A stretch of DNA of 64,000 nucleotides from Aegilops tauschii subsp. strangulata (GCF_002575655.3 NC_053035.3:374519792-374583791); one strand, 5' to 3'. Positions 11,450 through 22,787 are shown, numbered from the stretch's first letter. Made by a program: numbers and translations. The notes: generated from the sequence alone by a model not told the origin.

Positions 11450-12260
11450 AACGTTCACGTCTAAATAAATTTTCTCATATTTTTTAAATAAATTGAATAT
11501 TCATAAAGAATATTTGGAATAAAATCAATTTGTTCTTTTTTATAAAAGAGTTTAGGAATTTAGAAAATATGCACAAATTAAAAAAATGTTATTATGTATA
11601 GAAAGTTCCAGAATTAAAAAAATCATGAATGTTCCGTATATACAATTTATGAATCCAAAAAATGTAAAAGAATTTAAAAAATATCTGTTTTAAAAACGTT
11701 CACAAATTTGAAATAGATTCATGAGTTTGAAAAGTGTTTGTGAATTACAAATACTCTTGAATTTTAAAACTGTTAGCGAATATGAAAAATATTCATGAAT
11801 TAAGTGCACATTTGAATTCTTTTGTTGGGTTCTTGAATGTTCATGAGTTTGATTTTTTTGAAAGTTTTATAAATATGCCCTAATTTCCAAACTAGACTTG
11901 AATTCAATTTGATTTGAGAATTTTAAAATGTTCATAATTTGAAGAACAGACTTGAATTCAAAAAATGTATGTGCATTCAAAAAATGTTTGGGAAATTATA
12001 ATATGTTCACGAATTTGTAAAAAAATGGATTTTTGTCGAATATATGCAAATTTAAAAATTATTATTAAATTAAAAATAATTTCAAAATGTTGTCGTTTCA
12101 ACAATATTCTTGAATTTAAAATGGTTCGTGAGTTTGAAAAATGCTCGCGAATTAAAAAAATCACTTTTTTGCAATCTAGAAAATGTTCATGAATTTGAAA
12201 ATTGATCAGAAATTTAAAATGTTAGAGAATTTGAATATTTTTACATGAAATCGGAAAGCA
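11450..12260. repeat. Degenerate array of gttcatgaatttgaaaa-type units
   Basis: Phrases such as 'atgttcatgaatttgaaaa' and 'aaaatgttcacgaattt' repeat about 15-20 times with strong divergence over some 800 bases. AT-rich, with no supported ORF. Confidence 0.65.
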
Positions 12261-13024
12261 AATTCATGAATTAAACAAAAGAAAGAGGAAAACATAAAAA
12301 ATCTAAATTGAAAAACTAAGAACAGGAAGAAAAACTGGAGAACTGGTAGAAACAGAAGAAGAAAATACGTCCTGGAACTTTCACAAAACCGGATGAAAGC
12401 CTAAAACCAGGTGTCAGCTCTCTGAGCCATACGCTGCCCTTGCTAATTGTGTCGGCCGAATAATAGCGCCTTGTGGGCAATCGACCTGATATGCATCGCA
12501 GAGAGCGAGAGATATCATTTGCAGAACTGCTATTTCACGCATGGTTATTCTGTGGAATAAGAGGGTCTGCATCAAATAGGAGGGCAACCACACACCCATT
12601 CTGGGTGAGCCGGGCCATTTTAGCACAACATGGTGTAGCGGAGCGAGTCTCTGGATATAATGCTTTTTTATCGGTTTATTAAATCACAATGGTTTTTTTC
12701 CTATGTTTCATTTGTCTTCTAAAAGAGATTAATAAATATCTTGAAATGGCAAAAGTCCTAAAAAAATTAACATTTCTTTTGGTAATATGCGAACACATTA
12801 ATAAAGAATGTTTTAAAATGAAAAGATGGCCATTTTATCATCGAATACGACACACAAATTTTGGGTGAGCCGGCCCATTTTAGCGCAACATTCCTTTCTA
12901 TCTCCGTTCACTTAATAAGGCACACATGTGTTTTTTTGCGCAACTTCACCATCTCTTCAGACTCCAAGAAGGTGGTGGGTGACATCGTCAAGGGCAATCG
13001 GGGCCACTACGGCCCTATTATTAC
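12261..13024. other. Unassigned repeat DNA next to element H
   Basis: A gtgagccggcccattttagc(g/a)caaca block appears twice, at about 12604 and 12864, as a direct repeat 260 bases apart. The stretch at 12950-13020 (an ORF reading KKVVGDIVKGNRGHYGPI) has a coding-like look but I do not recognise it. The five bases before H's LTR are attac; the partner flank is lost. Confidence 0.4.
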
Positions 13025-14631
13025 TGTAGGATCGAAAGTATGTCTAGAGTGGGGGTGTTAGACTACTTGACCAAATAAAAATCTAGCTTTTTTCCAATTT
13101 TAAGTCTTAGCAGATTTTAGCAACTTGGCACTAGTCAAGTAAACAACCTACACATGCAAGTCTAAGAGTATAGCAGCGGAATGTAAAACATTGCACATGA
13201 AGGTAAAGGGAGGAGTTTGGAGGGAGCAAACGTAATGTAGACACGAAGATTTTTGGTGTGGTTCTAATAGGTGGTGCTATCGTACATCCACATTGATGGA
13301 GACTTCAACCCACGAAGGGTAACGGTTGCGCGAGTCCACGGAGGGCTCCACCCACGAAGGGTCCACGAAGAATCAACCTTGTCTATCCCACCATGGCCAT
13401 CGCCCACGAAGGACTTGCCTCACTACGGTAGATCTTCATGAAGTAGGCGATCTCCTTGCCCGTACAAACTCCTTGGTTCAACTCCACAATCTTGACGAAG
13501 GCTCTCAAGTGACACCTAACCAATCTAGGAGACACCACTCTCCAAAAGGTAATAGATGGTGTGTTGATGATGAACTCCTTACTCTTGTGCTTCAAATGAT
13601 AATCTCCCCAACACTCAACTCTCTCTCACGGATTTGGATGATGGAAAGATGATTTGAGTGGAAAGCAACTTGGAGAAGGCTAGAGATCAAGATTCATATG
13701 GTTGGAATGGAATATCTTGACCTCAACACATGAGTAGGTGGTTCTCTCTCAGAAAATGTATGATGGAAGTGTAGACATGTTCTGATGGCTCTCTCCACGA
13801 ATGAAGAGTGGGTGGAGGGGTATATATAGCCTCCACACAAAATCTAACCGTTACACACAAATCACCAAACTCGGTGGGACCGAATAATGAAACTCGGTCA
13901 TACCGATTTAATTCAAAATGTGAACGTTAGGATATTCGGTGGGACCGACATGTCAACTCGGTGGAACCGATTTCATTAGGGTTAGGGCATAACGTAATCT
14001 CGGTGAGACCGATTACACAAACTCGGTGTGATCGATTTTGGTAATAAGCTAACCAGAGAGTTGGTCAGAGAGTTACGAAGGCGAAACATAGAGTTTGCAT
14101 TGCGAACTCGGTGGGACCGATCGCTCATCTCGGTTGGACCGAAACGTTACGAAGGGAAACAGAGTTTGCAATCCCATCTCGGTGAGACCGAGATCCCTGT
14201 CGATGAGACCGAAGTGACTAGGGTTTGTGGCAGTGGCTATGTCAAATGAACTCGGTGGCGCCGGATAGGATGTTTCGGTGGGGCCGAGTTTGACTTTTGG
14301 TTTGGGACATATGTGGATATGAAAAAGTGGTTGAGGGTTTTGGAGCATCTCACTAAGCACTTTGAGCAAGCAAGCCATTAAGCAACATCTCATCCCCTTT
14401 TAATGGTATTGGCTTTTCCTATGGACTCAATGTGATCTTGCATCACTGAAAGTAAAATGTAGAGTCTTGAGCCAATCTTTTGTCCTTAGCATTTTGAGGG
14501 GTCCATATTTCTAATCCATGCCATGCCAATCATTGAGCTTTCCTGAAATATTTATCTTGAAATAGCATTAGCTCAATGAGCTATATGTTGTTAGGAATTA
14601 TCAAAACCACCCAAGGATAGTTGCACTTTCA
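13025..14631 (-). mobile_element. 3' LTR of element H (1607 bp)
   Basis: The plus-strand reading begins tgtaggatcgaaag and ends gttgcactttca, so the minus strand has TG...CA ends. The minus-strand polypurine tract abuts at 14632. A TATA candidate (minus strand ctatatatac) lies at about 13815-13825. The 5' LTR pieces at 57132-57909 and 20262-20309 match with few differences. Confidence 0.85.
13868..14300. repeat. Array of short TCGGT-N3-ACCGA palindromes in the H LTR
   Basis: About 15 copies of ctcggtgggaccga-like units lie at roughly 20-40 base spacing just upstream of the TATA box in element orientation. Each is an inverted repeat of TCGGT and ACCGA around a three-base spacer (mostly ggg, gag or gtg). 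Many bear one substitution. The same array occurs in the other LTR (57398-57860) and twice in the internal region. Confidence 0.9.
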
Positions 14632-15150
14632 ATCCCCCCCCTTTTGGTAATTGATGACAACATATAGATCAAAGCTTCGACAAATGATCATAAGATTGAA
14701 TTACATCGTCGCTTTGAGAAGTATGTGATAAGCAAGAGCTCCCCCTAAATTTGTGCATTATTTTAAATTTGCTTTTGAATGCAAATGCACAATCGATTAG
14801 GATCATGGGTTACTCTTCCATGTCACATACATCTTGGTGGAGCGCTCAAAATGATGGAAATTAAAAGCATGCACTCATCACCAAGCAAAGTGAATGATCA
14901 CATATGGGATATAAGAGATAATGTCATCCAAGCAAGCATTAAAGTAGCATATGATCAAACAGGTATCTCACAGAAACATAGAGTATCAACCAAGCACACA
15001 AAAAGTTCAACCAAAAGCAAGAGAGAAAGAAGAAAAACGCTCTCTCGAAGCCTATGATCTATACATTTCTCCCCCTTTGGCAACAAGTTACCAAAAAGTT
15101 CAAAAATGCATAGTGATATGCGTCTCTCAGGTTTGGTCTTCGGGAGGTGG
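14632..15150 (-). other. 3' untranslated internal spacer of H
   Basis: Lies between the polypurine tract and the end of the accessory gene. No coding sequence is recognised. Confidence 0.5.
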
Positions 15151-15179
15151 TGTAGAGAGAACTCTGAGGACGAAGGCAT

Positions 15180-17199
15180 CTATTGATGTAGTTGGAGCTG
15201 GTGGAGTGGTGGTACTGAAGCTGTAGCTGCTGGTGCTGACGATGTAGCTCTAGAATCTGGTACTGGCACTGCAGCAGACCTCTGACTCCTTTGCACTCGC
15301 TGAAAAGCATCTGTAGTTGCCTTCCCTTTCCTCTCTTCTGCTTCCTCCTGGAGCTGCTCAACTGTTGTTTGTATCTCGGTGACCTTCAGATCAAGATCAT
15401 AAAACTTTGTTTCTATGATCCTCTCCAAGCTCTCCTGATTCCGAGTCAGGGTGGCCAAGCCCTTCTCAATCCTTAAAGTAGATTGGATTAGATATGCTAG
15501 CTGGTCTTGCTTGCTCTTCAGGAACACCTGAGATGCTTCCTCAACACTTGGCATCTTCGCAGCTTTCTCTGCCTTTGCTTTAGCTCTCTTCTCTTATGCT
15601 TGTGCTGATGAAGGTTCATCCTCATTCATCACAACTTTGTTGTCTTCAAATTCAGGATATAGAGGTAGATGCTCCTTGTCCAACAAGTAAGTGCTTGTGC
15701 CCATCTTGGAGTTGATGAGCACCTGAATGTGTGGAGCATACCCACAAGATCTCTTTTGGTCAGCAACTGTCCTCTTGATTGTCTCTACAATCAGACTCAT
15801 GACCTTGAATTTTTGAGGCACATCAAATATTTGCAGCAAGTTGATGGAATGTCCTCTAATCATCTTGTGATCTCCAGACTTGGGTAGCAAGGTATGCCTT
15901 AAGATGGTGTTGATTGTGGGTAGACCAGACAACAAATAGTGCACAGATCCAAGCTTGTGTGTCCCCAAAGCTTTATCAGGGATCTCTTTGTACATGTTTG
16001 CCATAGAGTTGTGGTCTTTCTTCTTCTTGGCATACACATCCAAGTCATCCTCATGCTCTTCTGGGGCATTGATCAACTTGGACCATTCTTCAACAGTTGA
16101 TTGGTACCTTGTACCTTCAAACATCCAAACTATCCTCCCATCTGGATAGAAATGAGCAGTGGAATAAAACTGCATGATCAGCTCATCATTCCATTTTGTG
16201 AGCTTCTGCCCAACAAACTTGTCAACACCACATGCTTTAAAGCTGTCATGTACTCCTGGGAAGTGATCTTCCTTCTCTTTGATGTATTCCCAATCAACCC
16301 ATCTCATGTCACAGACAATTGGCTTCTTGTCAAGCAGATAGTCTCATAGAAGTCTTGTTGTTCCTTGGTGTGGAACCTGTAGTCAACTACAGTCCTCCTC
16401 CTCACAGCATAGGGATCAGACTGTCTCCACAATCTCAATCCTGCATCTTTCCTGATGTGCATGTCCTCTGCCACAGGATGAGTATCATTGTGGTCTGGAA
16501 TCTTGGGTTTCAATTTTCTTAACACATGGGATTCATCATCATCTTCTTCAGCTTCAGGCACTGGGGCCTTGTTCTTCTCTTCAGCAGGAATGTTTCTAGT
16601 GCTTCTCTTTGTCTTATTGGGCTTCTGAGCTTGTGATGTTGCTTTGGGAGCAGTTTTGAGCTTTGATGTTGTAGCCCCTGACTTGATAGCATCTCCCATA
16701 AGCTTCTGAGTTTTGGGTGCTGGTGCAACATCCTCTTCCTCTTCCTCTTCTTCTGAATCTCTTACCATAGTTGATTTTCCAAGAACTTTTGCAGATGTGG
16801 TTCTTGCCCTCTTCTTCTTCTTCTTGTCATCTCCAACTGCCTCACCATCATCTGATTCTATTGTGAATTTCATGGTTTCTCCTATTGGAACTTTCCTTGG
16901 CTTTGACATTGGGACTCTCTTTGCAGGTGCCTTCTTGTGCAACCCTGGCTTAGTTGCAGCAGCTGTGCCATACCCTTTCTTCAACACTTTCTTCCTTGAG
17001 GTGGCCTCATCCTCAACAGCCACATAGTCATCATCCTCAGAGTCTGAGGTTCTCTTCTTCCTTGTCCTAGTGGCTGCCTTGGGCAAGTTACTAGGTGTGC
17101 TCCTGCTGCCCTCATCATAGCTGCTTGAGGGACTAGAACCCTCACTCAAATGCACTTGTTCTTCAGATCTGTTCTGGCTGTCACTCTGGTCAGACATCT
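15180..17199 (-). pseudogene. Accessory gene of H: plant putative-transposon-protein family (broken)
   Basis: The reading frame starts at 17199 (MSDQSDSQNRSEEQ). An earlier in-frame ATG exists at 17272. The N-terminal third is Ser/acidic with several Lys/Arg-rich basic patches (RTRKKR, KKKKKRAR) that look like nuclear localisation signals, plus a Glu run. The C-terminal half has a globular region containing MQFYSTAHFYPDGR and WMFEGTRYQSTVEEW. This is the pattern of the plant putative transposon protein domain (Transposase_32-like; function unknown). A short coiled-coil tail follows (15180-15554). Two lesions are visible: a one-base frameshift at about 16337 (frame change into LLDKKPIVCDMRW) and an in-frame TAA at about 15594. 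It has its own TATA and plant-like leader upstream (17200-17905). Confidence 0.7.
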
Positions 17200-17339
17200 T
17201 AGCAATCAAACTGACAACAACCCTGTGAATAGATGTAGATGAGGTAGAGTGGATGAGCATCACAAAGTGCAAAGCTTTTGCAAAACAGACGACTCAAAAA
17301 CTTAGTTTTAGTTCTCCACAGAAAGCATTTCGGAGCTAC

Positions 17340-17600
17340 CGATTTGCTAAACTCAGTGATACCGAAGCAATTTTGGAACCTAAACTAGTGAACTCGGTCA
17401 GACCGACTCACAGTTCGGTGGCACCAAAATTGCTAGGGTTTCACAGAGAGTCGAACTCAGTCGCACCGATTTTCAGTTTTTGATCAAACCGAAAACGCAT
17501 GTGCAATGGCCTAAGCCAAATCGGTGAGACCGATTTCTATAACTCGGTCGGTCCGAGATGAGTTTGGCGGAGACCTAACCCTAAATTTTTGAATCAAATA
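17340..17600. repeat. Second TCGGT...ACCGA palindrome array of H
   Basis: Several more degenerate copies of the H palindrome (for example ctcggtcagaccga and atcggtgagaccgat) sit directly upstream of the accessory-gene start codon, inside its transcribed leader. Confidence 0.8.
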
Positions 17601-17893
17601 TAACCTAAAGGATGTTTTCTGTGGATAGATTGTTTTCATACGTGGTAAAGATCATGGCAAAGCAATGTGCTACGAATCGGAGGAAGGAAATAGCACAAAT
17701 AGTCGAACCCATACCCTAGTTCGGCGGGAGTTCGCTACGGCGACAACGGAGGAGCAGAATTCCGTTGACGGCGACGGAAACCAGCGGCGGGAGGTCACTG
17801 GCGGCGAGGAGACGATCCGGAGACCCGAGGAGGCAGAGCAGGACACGCGCGGGCTGAGGAGTTTGAAGAAATTTCCAAAATCTCACCCGTGGG

Positions 17894-17902
17894 TTTATAT
17901 AT
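17894..17902 (-). promoter_or_regulatory. Candidate TATA box for the H accessory gene
   Basis: The minus strand reads gggATATATAAaccc. About 100-180 bases downstream lies a GC-rich, CT-rich leader (17730-17880) of the type seen in grass genes, ending near 'gaactaggg'. The next array of TCGGT...ACCGA units lies upstream (17905-18080). This supports a second promoter inside H, in the same orientation as its LTR promoter. Confidence 0.5.
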
Positions 17903-17904
17903 CC

Positions 17905-18080
17905 CGACCCTATCGGTGTGACCGAGTGGAACAACTCGGTGGCACCGAGCTGCAGAATCGGAAGCGGTTACTGCAACTCGGTGTGACCGAAAAGTTCAAA
18001 TCGGTTGTACCGAAATGGAAAACCTAGATCAACTTGGTGAAGTCGGTGTGACCGAAGTGGATGACTCGGTCAGACCGAAA
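17905..18080. repeat. Third TCGGT...ACCGA palindrome array of H
   Basis: About six units lie immediately upstream of the internal TATA candidate. This mirrors the position of the array relative to the LTR TATA box. Confidence 0.8.
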
Positions 18081-18955
18081 TACACAAAGGGGTTTTGGAA
18101 GTTTAAGTCTATGACGAATCGGGGACTCCGAGTGCTCCTCACATAGAGTGGTTCGAATCTGACTTGATCAAACTTTGTGATGTAGCATGAATAGAGTTTG
18201 AGACGAGAAAAGCATAGATAGCTAGAGGGTGTTCTTAGGCATTCTTGTCCATCCATTTGGCAAAAGAGAAAAAGCCAAACAATCAAAGCAACAAATGGAT
18301 GTCCTCGAATGAGTAAAATATGCAATCAACATGCTCACTCAATAAAATGGCAAATGAAAATATGTGGACAAAGCATTGACAAACACTCTAGCATCTATCA
18401 ACCAATTTGGTGATGACTAGGTCATCTATATATGGGTATATTGACTTAGGAGTCAAATGAGAACATTTGATCATAGGTCATACTCATCGTTTAAGCACAA
18501 GTGGGGTTACCACTTTTACATAAAGCATTGTTGTGTTCACATCATTAGAGTTGCTTTAGCTCAGTTTATTAGAGTAAAGCTCCCCCTAGATGTGATATCC
18601 CCCCTAAGAGGGATGAACAAACCTTAGGTTTTGTCGATGATTACTTCACGTGGGTGATGAAGATGTGGATGCTCAATGTTGATGTAGATCATTTGGAGCA
18701 ATCCATTGGAGTGAGTTGCACTTTCAATACCTACACGGGTTAGTCCCACAACGAACAAACAAGGATATCCATAGACATAGAGTGATGTACACACAAGATG
18801 ATGTCCATGAAAGCATTAGGTTACCTTGTCCCTTGTCTTACCAACAAGAGGGTTTGTGACTCCTCGAACTAGTGCAAGATGTGGAAGTTGTTTGCACATG
18901 TCCTTGCCAAAAGATATGAGTGAAGTATGTTGGCGGAGTCACCCTCAAGAACTCT
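18081..18955 (-). other. Internal non-coding spacer of H
   Basis: Lies between the gag remnant and the accessory-gene promoter, where an autonomous copia element would have pol. No pol motifs in any frame. Contains purine-rich 'agctccccct' blocks. Confidence 0.5.
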
Positions 18956-20260
18956 CTAGTTCTTCTTCTTCGGGATCCACATCATCTTGATGGAAATCCT
19001 TGGAGTTCTAGTCGTACTTGATGTAGTCTTGGGAACCCACTTGACCAAGGCCTTGGGAGCTTCTTCAAATGCATCAATCTTCTCTTGAAGCTTGTCCTTG
19101 CCTTTTTGCTTGTGGTCTTGTGGTGGAAGGTCATCTTGAGCTTGTGTCCCTTGGAAAGAAGTAGGATCATACTTCTCTTGTTGAGGAACAAACTTCGTCT
19201 TGGGGTATTGATCTTCTTCCCACTCAACTCCATTGGCATTGAACTTTCGTTCAAAACCAACACCTTGATTCTTCCGGTGCCTTCCTTGCTTGCGTACAAT
19301 TTCCTCAAATTGCTTACTTCCGGCAAGGCTCTTGTAAACACCTTTCTCTATAATTCCCTTCAATAAGCTATTTTCTTGCTCAAGTGTAACTTGGCTAAGA
19401 GAATAATTAATGGAATCAAGAGAACTACTGGAAGCAACAACATTGGATTTAGAATGATTATTGTTACTACTAGATGAAGAATCTTTCTTACTCTTGTTGC
19501 TAGATTTAACTTGTGGCATATAAGTAGACAAGAGTAAACGCTTGGCAATGTAAGAAGAACTTTTCTTGCGAAGATCATCATTGATTGCTTTTAAGAACTC
19601 ATGCTCTTGCTCAAGGTTGAGCTTTTCAAAGCGTAGCTTCTCATGAATCTTTAAAAGTTCTCGATGATCGTCCAAGGTAGTTTCATGAGCTAACTTAAGA
19701 GTGTTTAGTTCTTTAGTTAGACGCTCAATCTCCTTCTTATCATCGTCATTCGTTTTATCTTGATTAGCATGATTAATAGCAAATTCATCATAGTTTTCAT
19801 AACTAGAGTTGTCAACAAGTAAATCATCATCTCCTAGCAAATCATCTTCATCACTATTGAAACCAACATACTCAGGGTGTGATACCTTTGGGCCTTTAGC
19901 CATGAAGCATCTTCCAATTCCTTCATTTGGTGAGTCAAATATGTCGTAGGAGTTGGTTGACACAAGTGCTAGACCAGCAACACCTTCATCTTGAGTATAT
20001 TCGGAGTCGGAGTGATAACTTCTTTCGGAGTGATGGTCGGAGTCGGAGCCGGATACCCATTCACCAACATGAGCTTGATGTCTTCGTTTTGTGTAGAGCT
20101 CTTTGATGATTTGTCCTTCCTTTCCAAATCCTTGCTTCTCCGAGAGGATCTTCGTTCATAACGATCATCTCTACTCCTTCTCTCTCTTGGTGGTGATTCT
20201 TCTCTTCTACTTCTTCTTTTGGGAGAATCTTCTCTTCTTTTGTAGGGAGTCGTACACTCG
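18956..20260 (-). pseudogene. gag remnant of H (copia-type, C-terminal part)
   Basis: Two overlapping minus-strand frames form one gag C-terminus. The upstream part (about 20260-20060) is Arg/Ser-rich (RREDSPKRRSRREESP...). After a frameshift near 20060 the frame continues through SDSDHHSERSYHSDSEYTQ to MSTNSYDIFDSPNEG and on to 18956. A long coiled-coil segment follows (KKEIERLTKELNTLKLAHE...), then a Ser/Asn-rich linker and a basic C-terminus ending MMWIPKKKN. This organisation is that of gag from Triticeae copia-type elements. The N-terminal gag domain is missing because of the deletion at about 20262. No intact CCHC knuckle is present in this part. Confidence 0.65.
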
Positions 20261-20261
20261 T

Positions 20262-20309
20262 TGCTGATGATGAACTCCTTGCTCTTGTGCTTCAAATGAT
20301 AGTCTCCCC
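20262..20309 (-). mobile_element. 5' LTR remnant of H (left piece)
   Basis: The sequence tgatgatgaactccttgctcttgtgcttcaaatgatagtctcccc matches 13567-13612 of the other LTR. On its left it joins gag sequence directly, so roughly 540 bases of LTR plus the primer-binding site and gag start are deleted. On its right it is cut by Angela at the duplicated target tcccc (20305-20309). Confidence 0.85.
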
Positions 20310-21568
20310 TGTTGGGGAACGCAGTAATTTCAAAAAAAAATCCTACGCACACGCAAGATCATAGTGATGCATAGCAACGAGAGGAGAGAGTGTAGCCCAT
20401 GTACCTCGTAGACCGTAAGAGGAAGCGTTATGACAACGCAGTTGATGTAGTCGTACGTCTTTACGATCCGACCGATCCTAGTACCGAAAATACGGCACCT
20501 CCGCGATCTGCACACGTTCGGCTTGGTGACGTCCCACGAACTCTCGATCCAGCTGAGTGTCGAGGGAGAGCTTCGTCAGCACGACGGCGTGATGACAGTG
20601 ATGATGAAGCTACCGGCGCTAGGCTTTGCCTAAGCACTGCAACGATATGACCGAGGTGGATTATGGTGGAGGGGGCACCGCACACGGCTAAGAGATCAAT
20701 GATCAACTTGTGTGTCTATGGGGTGCCCCCTCCCCCGTATATAAAGGAGTGGAGGAGGGGGGAGGGCCGGCTCACTATGGCGCGCCCTTGAGGAGTCCTA
20801 CTCCCACCGGGAGTAGGATTCCCCCCACTTCCCTAGTTGGACTATGAGAGAAGAAAGGGGGGAGGGAGGAAGGAAAGGGGGACGCCGCCCCCCCTTCCTA
20901 GGCCAATTCGGACCAAAGGGGAAGGAGGCGCGCGGCCTGCCCAGCTGCCCCTCTCTCTCTCCACTAAGGCCCATTAGGGCCCATATACTCCCGGGGGGGT
21001 TCCGGTAACCCTCTGGCACTCCGGTTTTATCCGAAATCACTCGGAACACTTTCGGTGTCTGAATATAGCCGTCCAATATATCAATCTTTATGTCTCGACC
21101 ATTTCGCGACTCCTCGTCATGTCCGTGATCAAATCCTGGACTCTGAACTACCTTCGGTACATCAAAACACATAAACTCATAATACCGATCGTCACCGAAC
21201 GTTAAGCATGCGGACCCTACGAGTTTGAGAACTATGTAGACATGACCGAGACTCATCTCCGGTCAATAACCAATAGTGGAACCTGGATGCTCATATTGGT
21301 TCCTACATATTCTATGAAGATCTTTATCGGTCAAGCCGCATAACAACATACGTTGTTCCCTTTGTCATCGGTATGTTACTTGCCCGAGATTCGATTGTCG
21401 GTATCTCAATACCTAGTTCAATCTCGTTACCGGAAAGTCTCTTTACCCATTCCGTAATGCATCATCCCGTAACTAACTCATTAGTCACATTGCTTGCAAG
21501 GCTTATAGTGATGTGCTTTACCGAGAGGGCCCAGAGATACCTCTCCGACAATCGGAGTGACAAATCCT
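20310..21568 (-). mobile_element. 3' LTR of Angela element A, first piece
   Basis: Collinear with 55404-56655 of the 5' LTR at high identity. It breaks at gacaaatcct (21559-21568), where the Athila fragment D begins. The remaining LTR resumes at 41979. About 45 bases between the two pieces (present at 56656-56700) are missing. Confidence 0.9.
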
Positions 21569-22479
21569 TGCTTCTAATGGATATACACATATTTTAGTTG
21601 CTGTTGATTACGTTACTAAGTGGGTACAAGCTATTCCAACTAGTAGTGCTGATCATAACACCTCTATTAAGATGCTTAAAGAAGTTATTTTTCCGAGGTT
21701 TGGAGTCCCTAGATATTTAATGACTGATGGTGGTTCACATTTTATTCATGGTGCTTTCCGTAAAATGCTTGCCAAGTATGATGTTAATCATAGAATTGCA
21801 TCTCCTTATCACCCACAGTCTAGTGGTCAAGTAGAATTGAATAATAGAGAACTCAAATTAATTTTGCAAAAGACTGTTAATAGATCTAGAAAGAATAGGT
21901 CCAAGAAACTTGATGATGCATTATGGGCCTATAGAACTGCATATAAAAATCCTATGGGTATGTCTCCGTATAAAATGGTTTATGGAAAAGCATGTCACTT
22001 ACCTCCCGAACTAGAACATAAGGCATATTGGGCCATTAAAGAGCTCAACTATGATTTCAAACTTGCCGGTGAGAAGAGGTTATTTGACATTAGCTCACTT
22101 GATGAATGGAGAACCCAAGCCTATGAAAATGCCAAATTGTTTAAAGAAAAAGTTAAAAGATGGCATGACAAAAGGATACAAAAGCGTGAGTTTAATGTAG
22201 GTGATTATGTATTGCTATACAGCTCGTTTCAGATTTTTTGCAGGAAAACATCTCTCTAAATGGGAAGGTCCTTACGTTATCGAGGAGGTCTATCGTTCCG
22301 GTGCCATAAAAATCAACAACTTCGAAGGCACAAATACGAAGGTGGTGAACGGTCAAAGAATCAAACATTATATCTCAGGTAATCCTATAAATGTTGAAAC
22401 CAATGTTATTGAAACCCTAACCCCGGAGGAATACATAAGGGACATTTTCCAGAATGTTTCAGACTCCGAAAAGGAATAG
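21569..22479 (+). pseudogene. Integrase C-terminal fragment of the partial D copy
   Basis: It starts inside the integrase core (equivalent to about 30200 of the full copy). It retains the second and third catalytic positions (TDGGSHF; SGQVELN), then the GYR/SPY-type tail and a chromodomain-free C-terminus ending FQNVSDSEKE at 22479. A two-base deletion near 22222 (full copy 30857) splits it into two frames, 21672-22259 and 22201-22479. Unlike the full copy, it keeps Trp in KRWHDKR (about 22162). Confidence 0.85.
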
Positions 22480-22574
22480 GTATGTGGTACGGTAAGTAAA
22501 CCGACTCCAAAACAGTTCTAATGGCAATTTTTCTCCGTTTTGGAATATTTAGAAAAATAGAAAAATAAGAAGCA

Positions 22575-22653
22575 GTCCGGGAAGGACACGAGGGCTCCAC
22601 GAGGGTGGAGGGCGCGCCCCCTGCCTCGTGGGCACCTCGTGTGCCCTCCGGAC
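22575..22653. promoter_or_regulatory. GC-rich imperfect hairpin downstream of pol (partial D copy)
   Basis: A 79-base imperfect inverted repeat: arms begin gtccgg and end ccggac, inner arms carry cacgagg against cctcgtg, and the centre is gcgcgc. It is followed by a TATA-like ttatataa at 22697-22704 and then the post-pol ORFs. A similar GC-rich block precedes transcription signals in the D LTR (25012-25105). Confidence 0.6.
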
Positions 22654-22787
22654 TCCGTTTTCTTGCACGTTACGTATTTTGGTTGGTAAAAATTCATTAT
22701 ATAATCTCCCGAAGGTTTTGACTCCCGTATCATGCAATTATCCTCTGTTTTCGTTTTGAGCTGTTTCTGTAGCAGATTTGGAGCAAG

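Larger units (their letters stand above)
13025..20309 (-). mobile_element. Non-autonomous LTR retroelement H, left part (3' LTR, accessory gene, gag)
   Basis: This is a minus-strand element with its 3' LTR at 13025-14631, a polypurine tract (aaaaggggggggat on the minus strand) at 14632-14645, an accessory gene at 15180-17199 and copia-type gag remnants at 18956-20260. A short piece of the 5' LTR follows at 20262-20309. The rest of the 5' LTR continues at 57132 beyond the Angela insertion. No protease, integrase, RT or RNase H is seen. The stretch that should hold U5, the primer-binding site and the gag N-terminus is deleted at about 20262. The element depended on other elements in trans, and this copy is dead. 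Confidence 0.75.

Noticed and set aside
12861..13061. Possible host gene fragment (reading KKVVGDIVKGNRGHYG)
   Set aside because: Only about 25 residues look gene-like, and the ORF runs into the LTR of H; not enough to call.
18715..18735. Second H LTR end (gttgcactttca at about 18720)
   Set aside because: The 12-base match to the H LTR terminus is followed by unrelated internal sequence and lacks a full LTR on either side.
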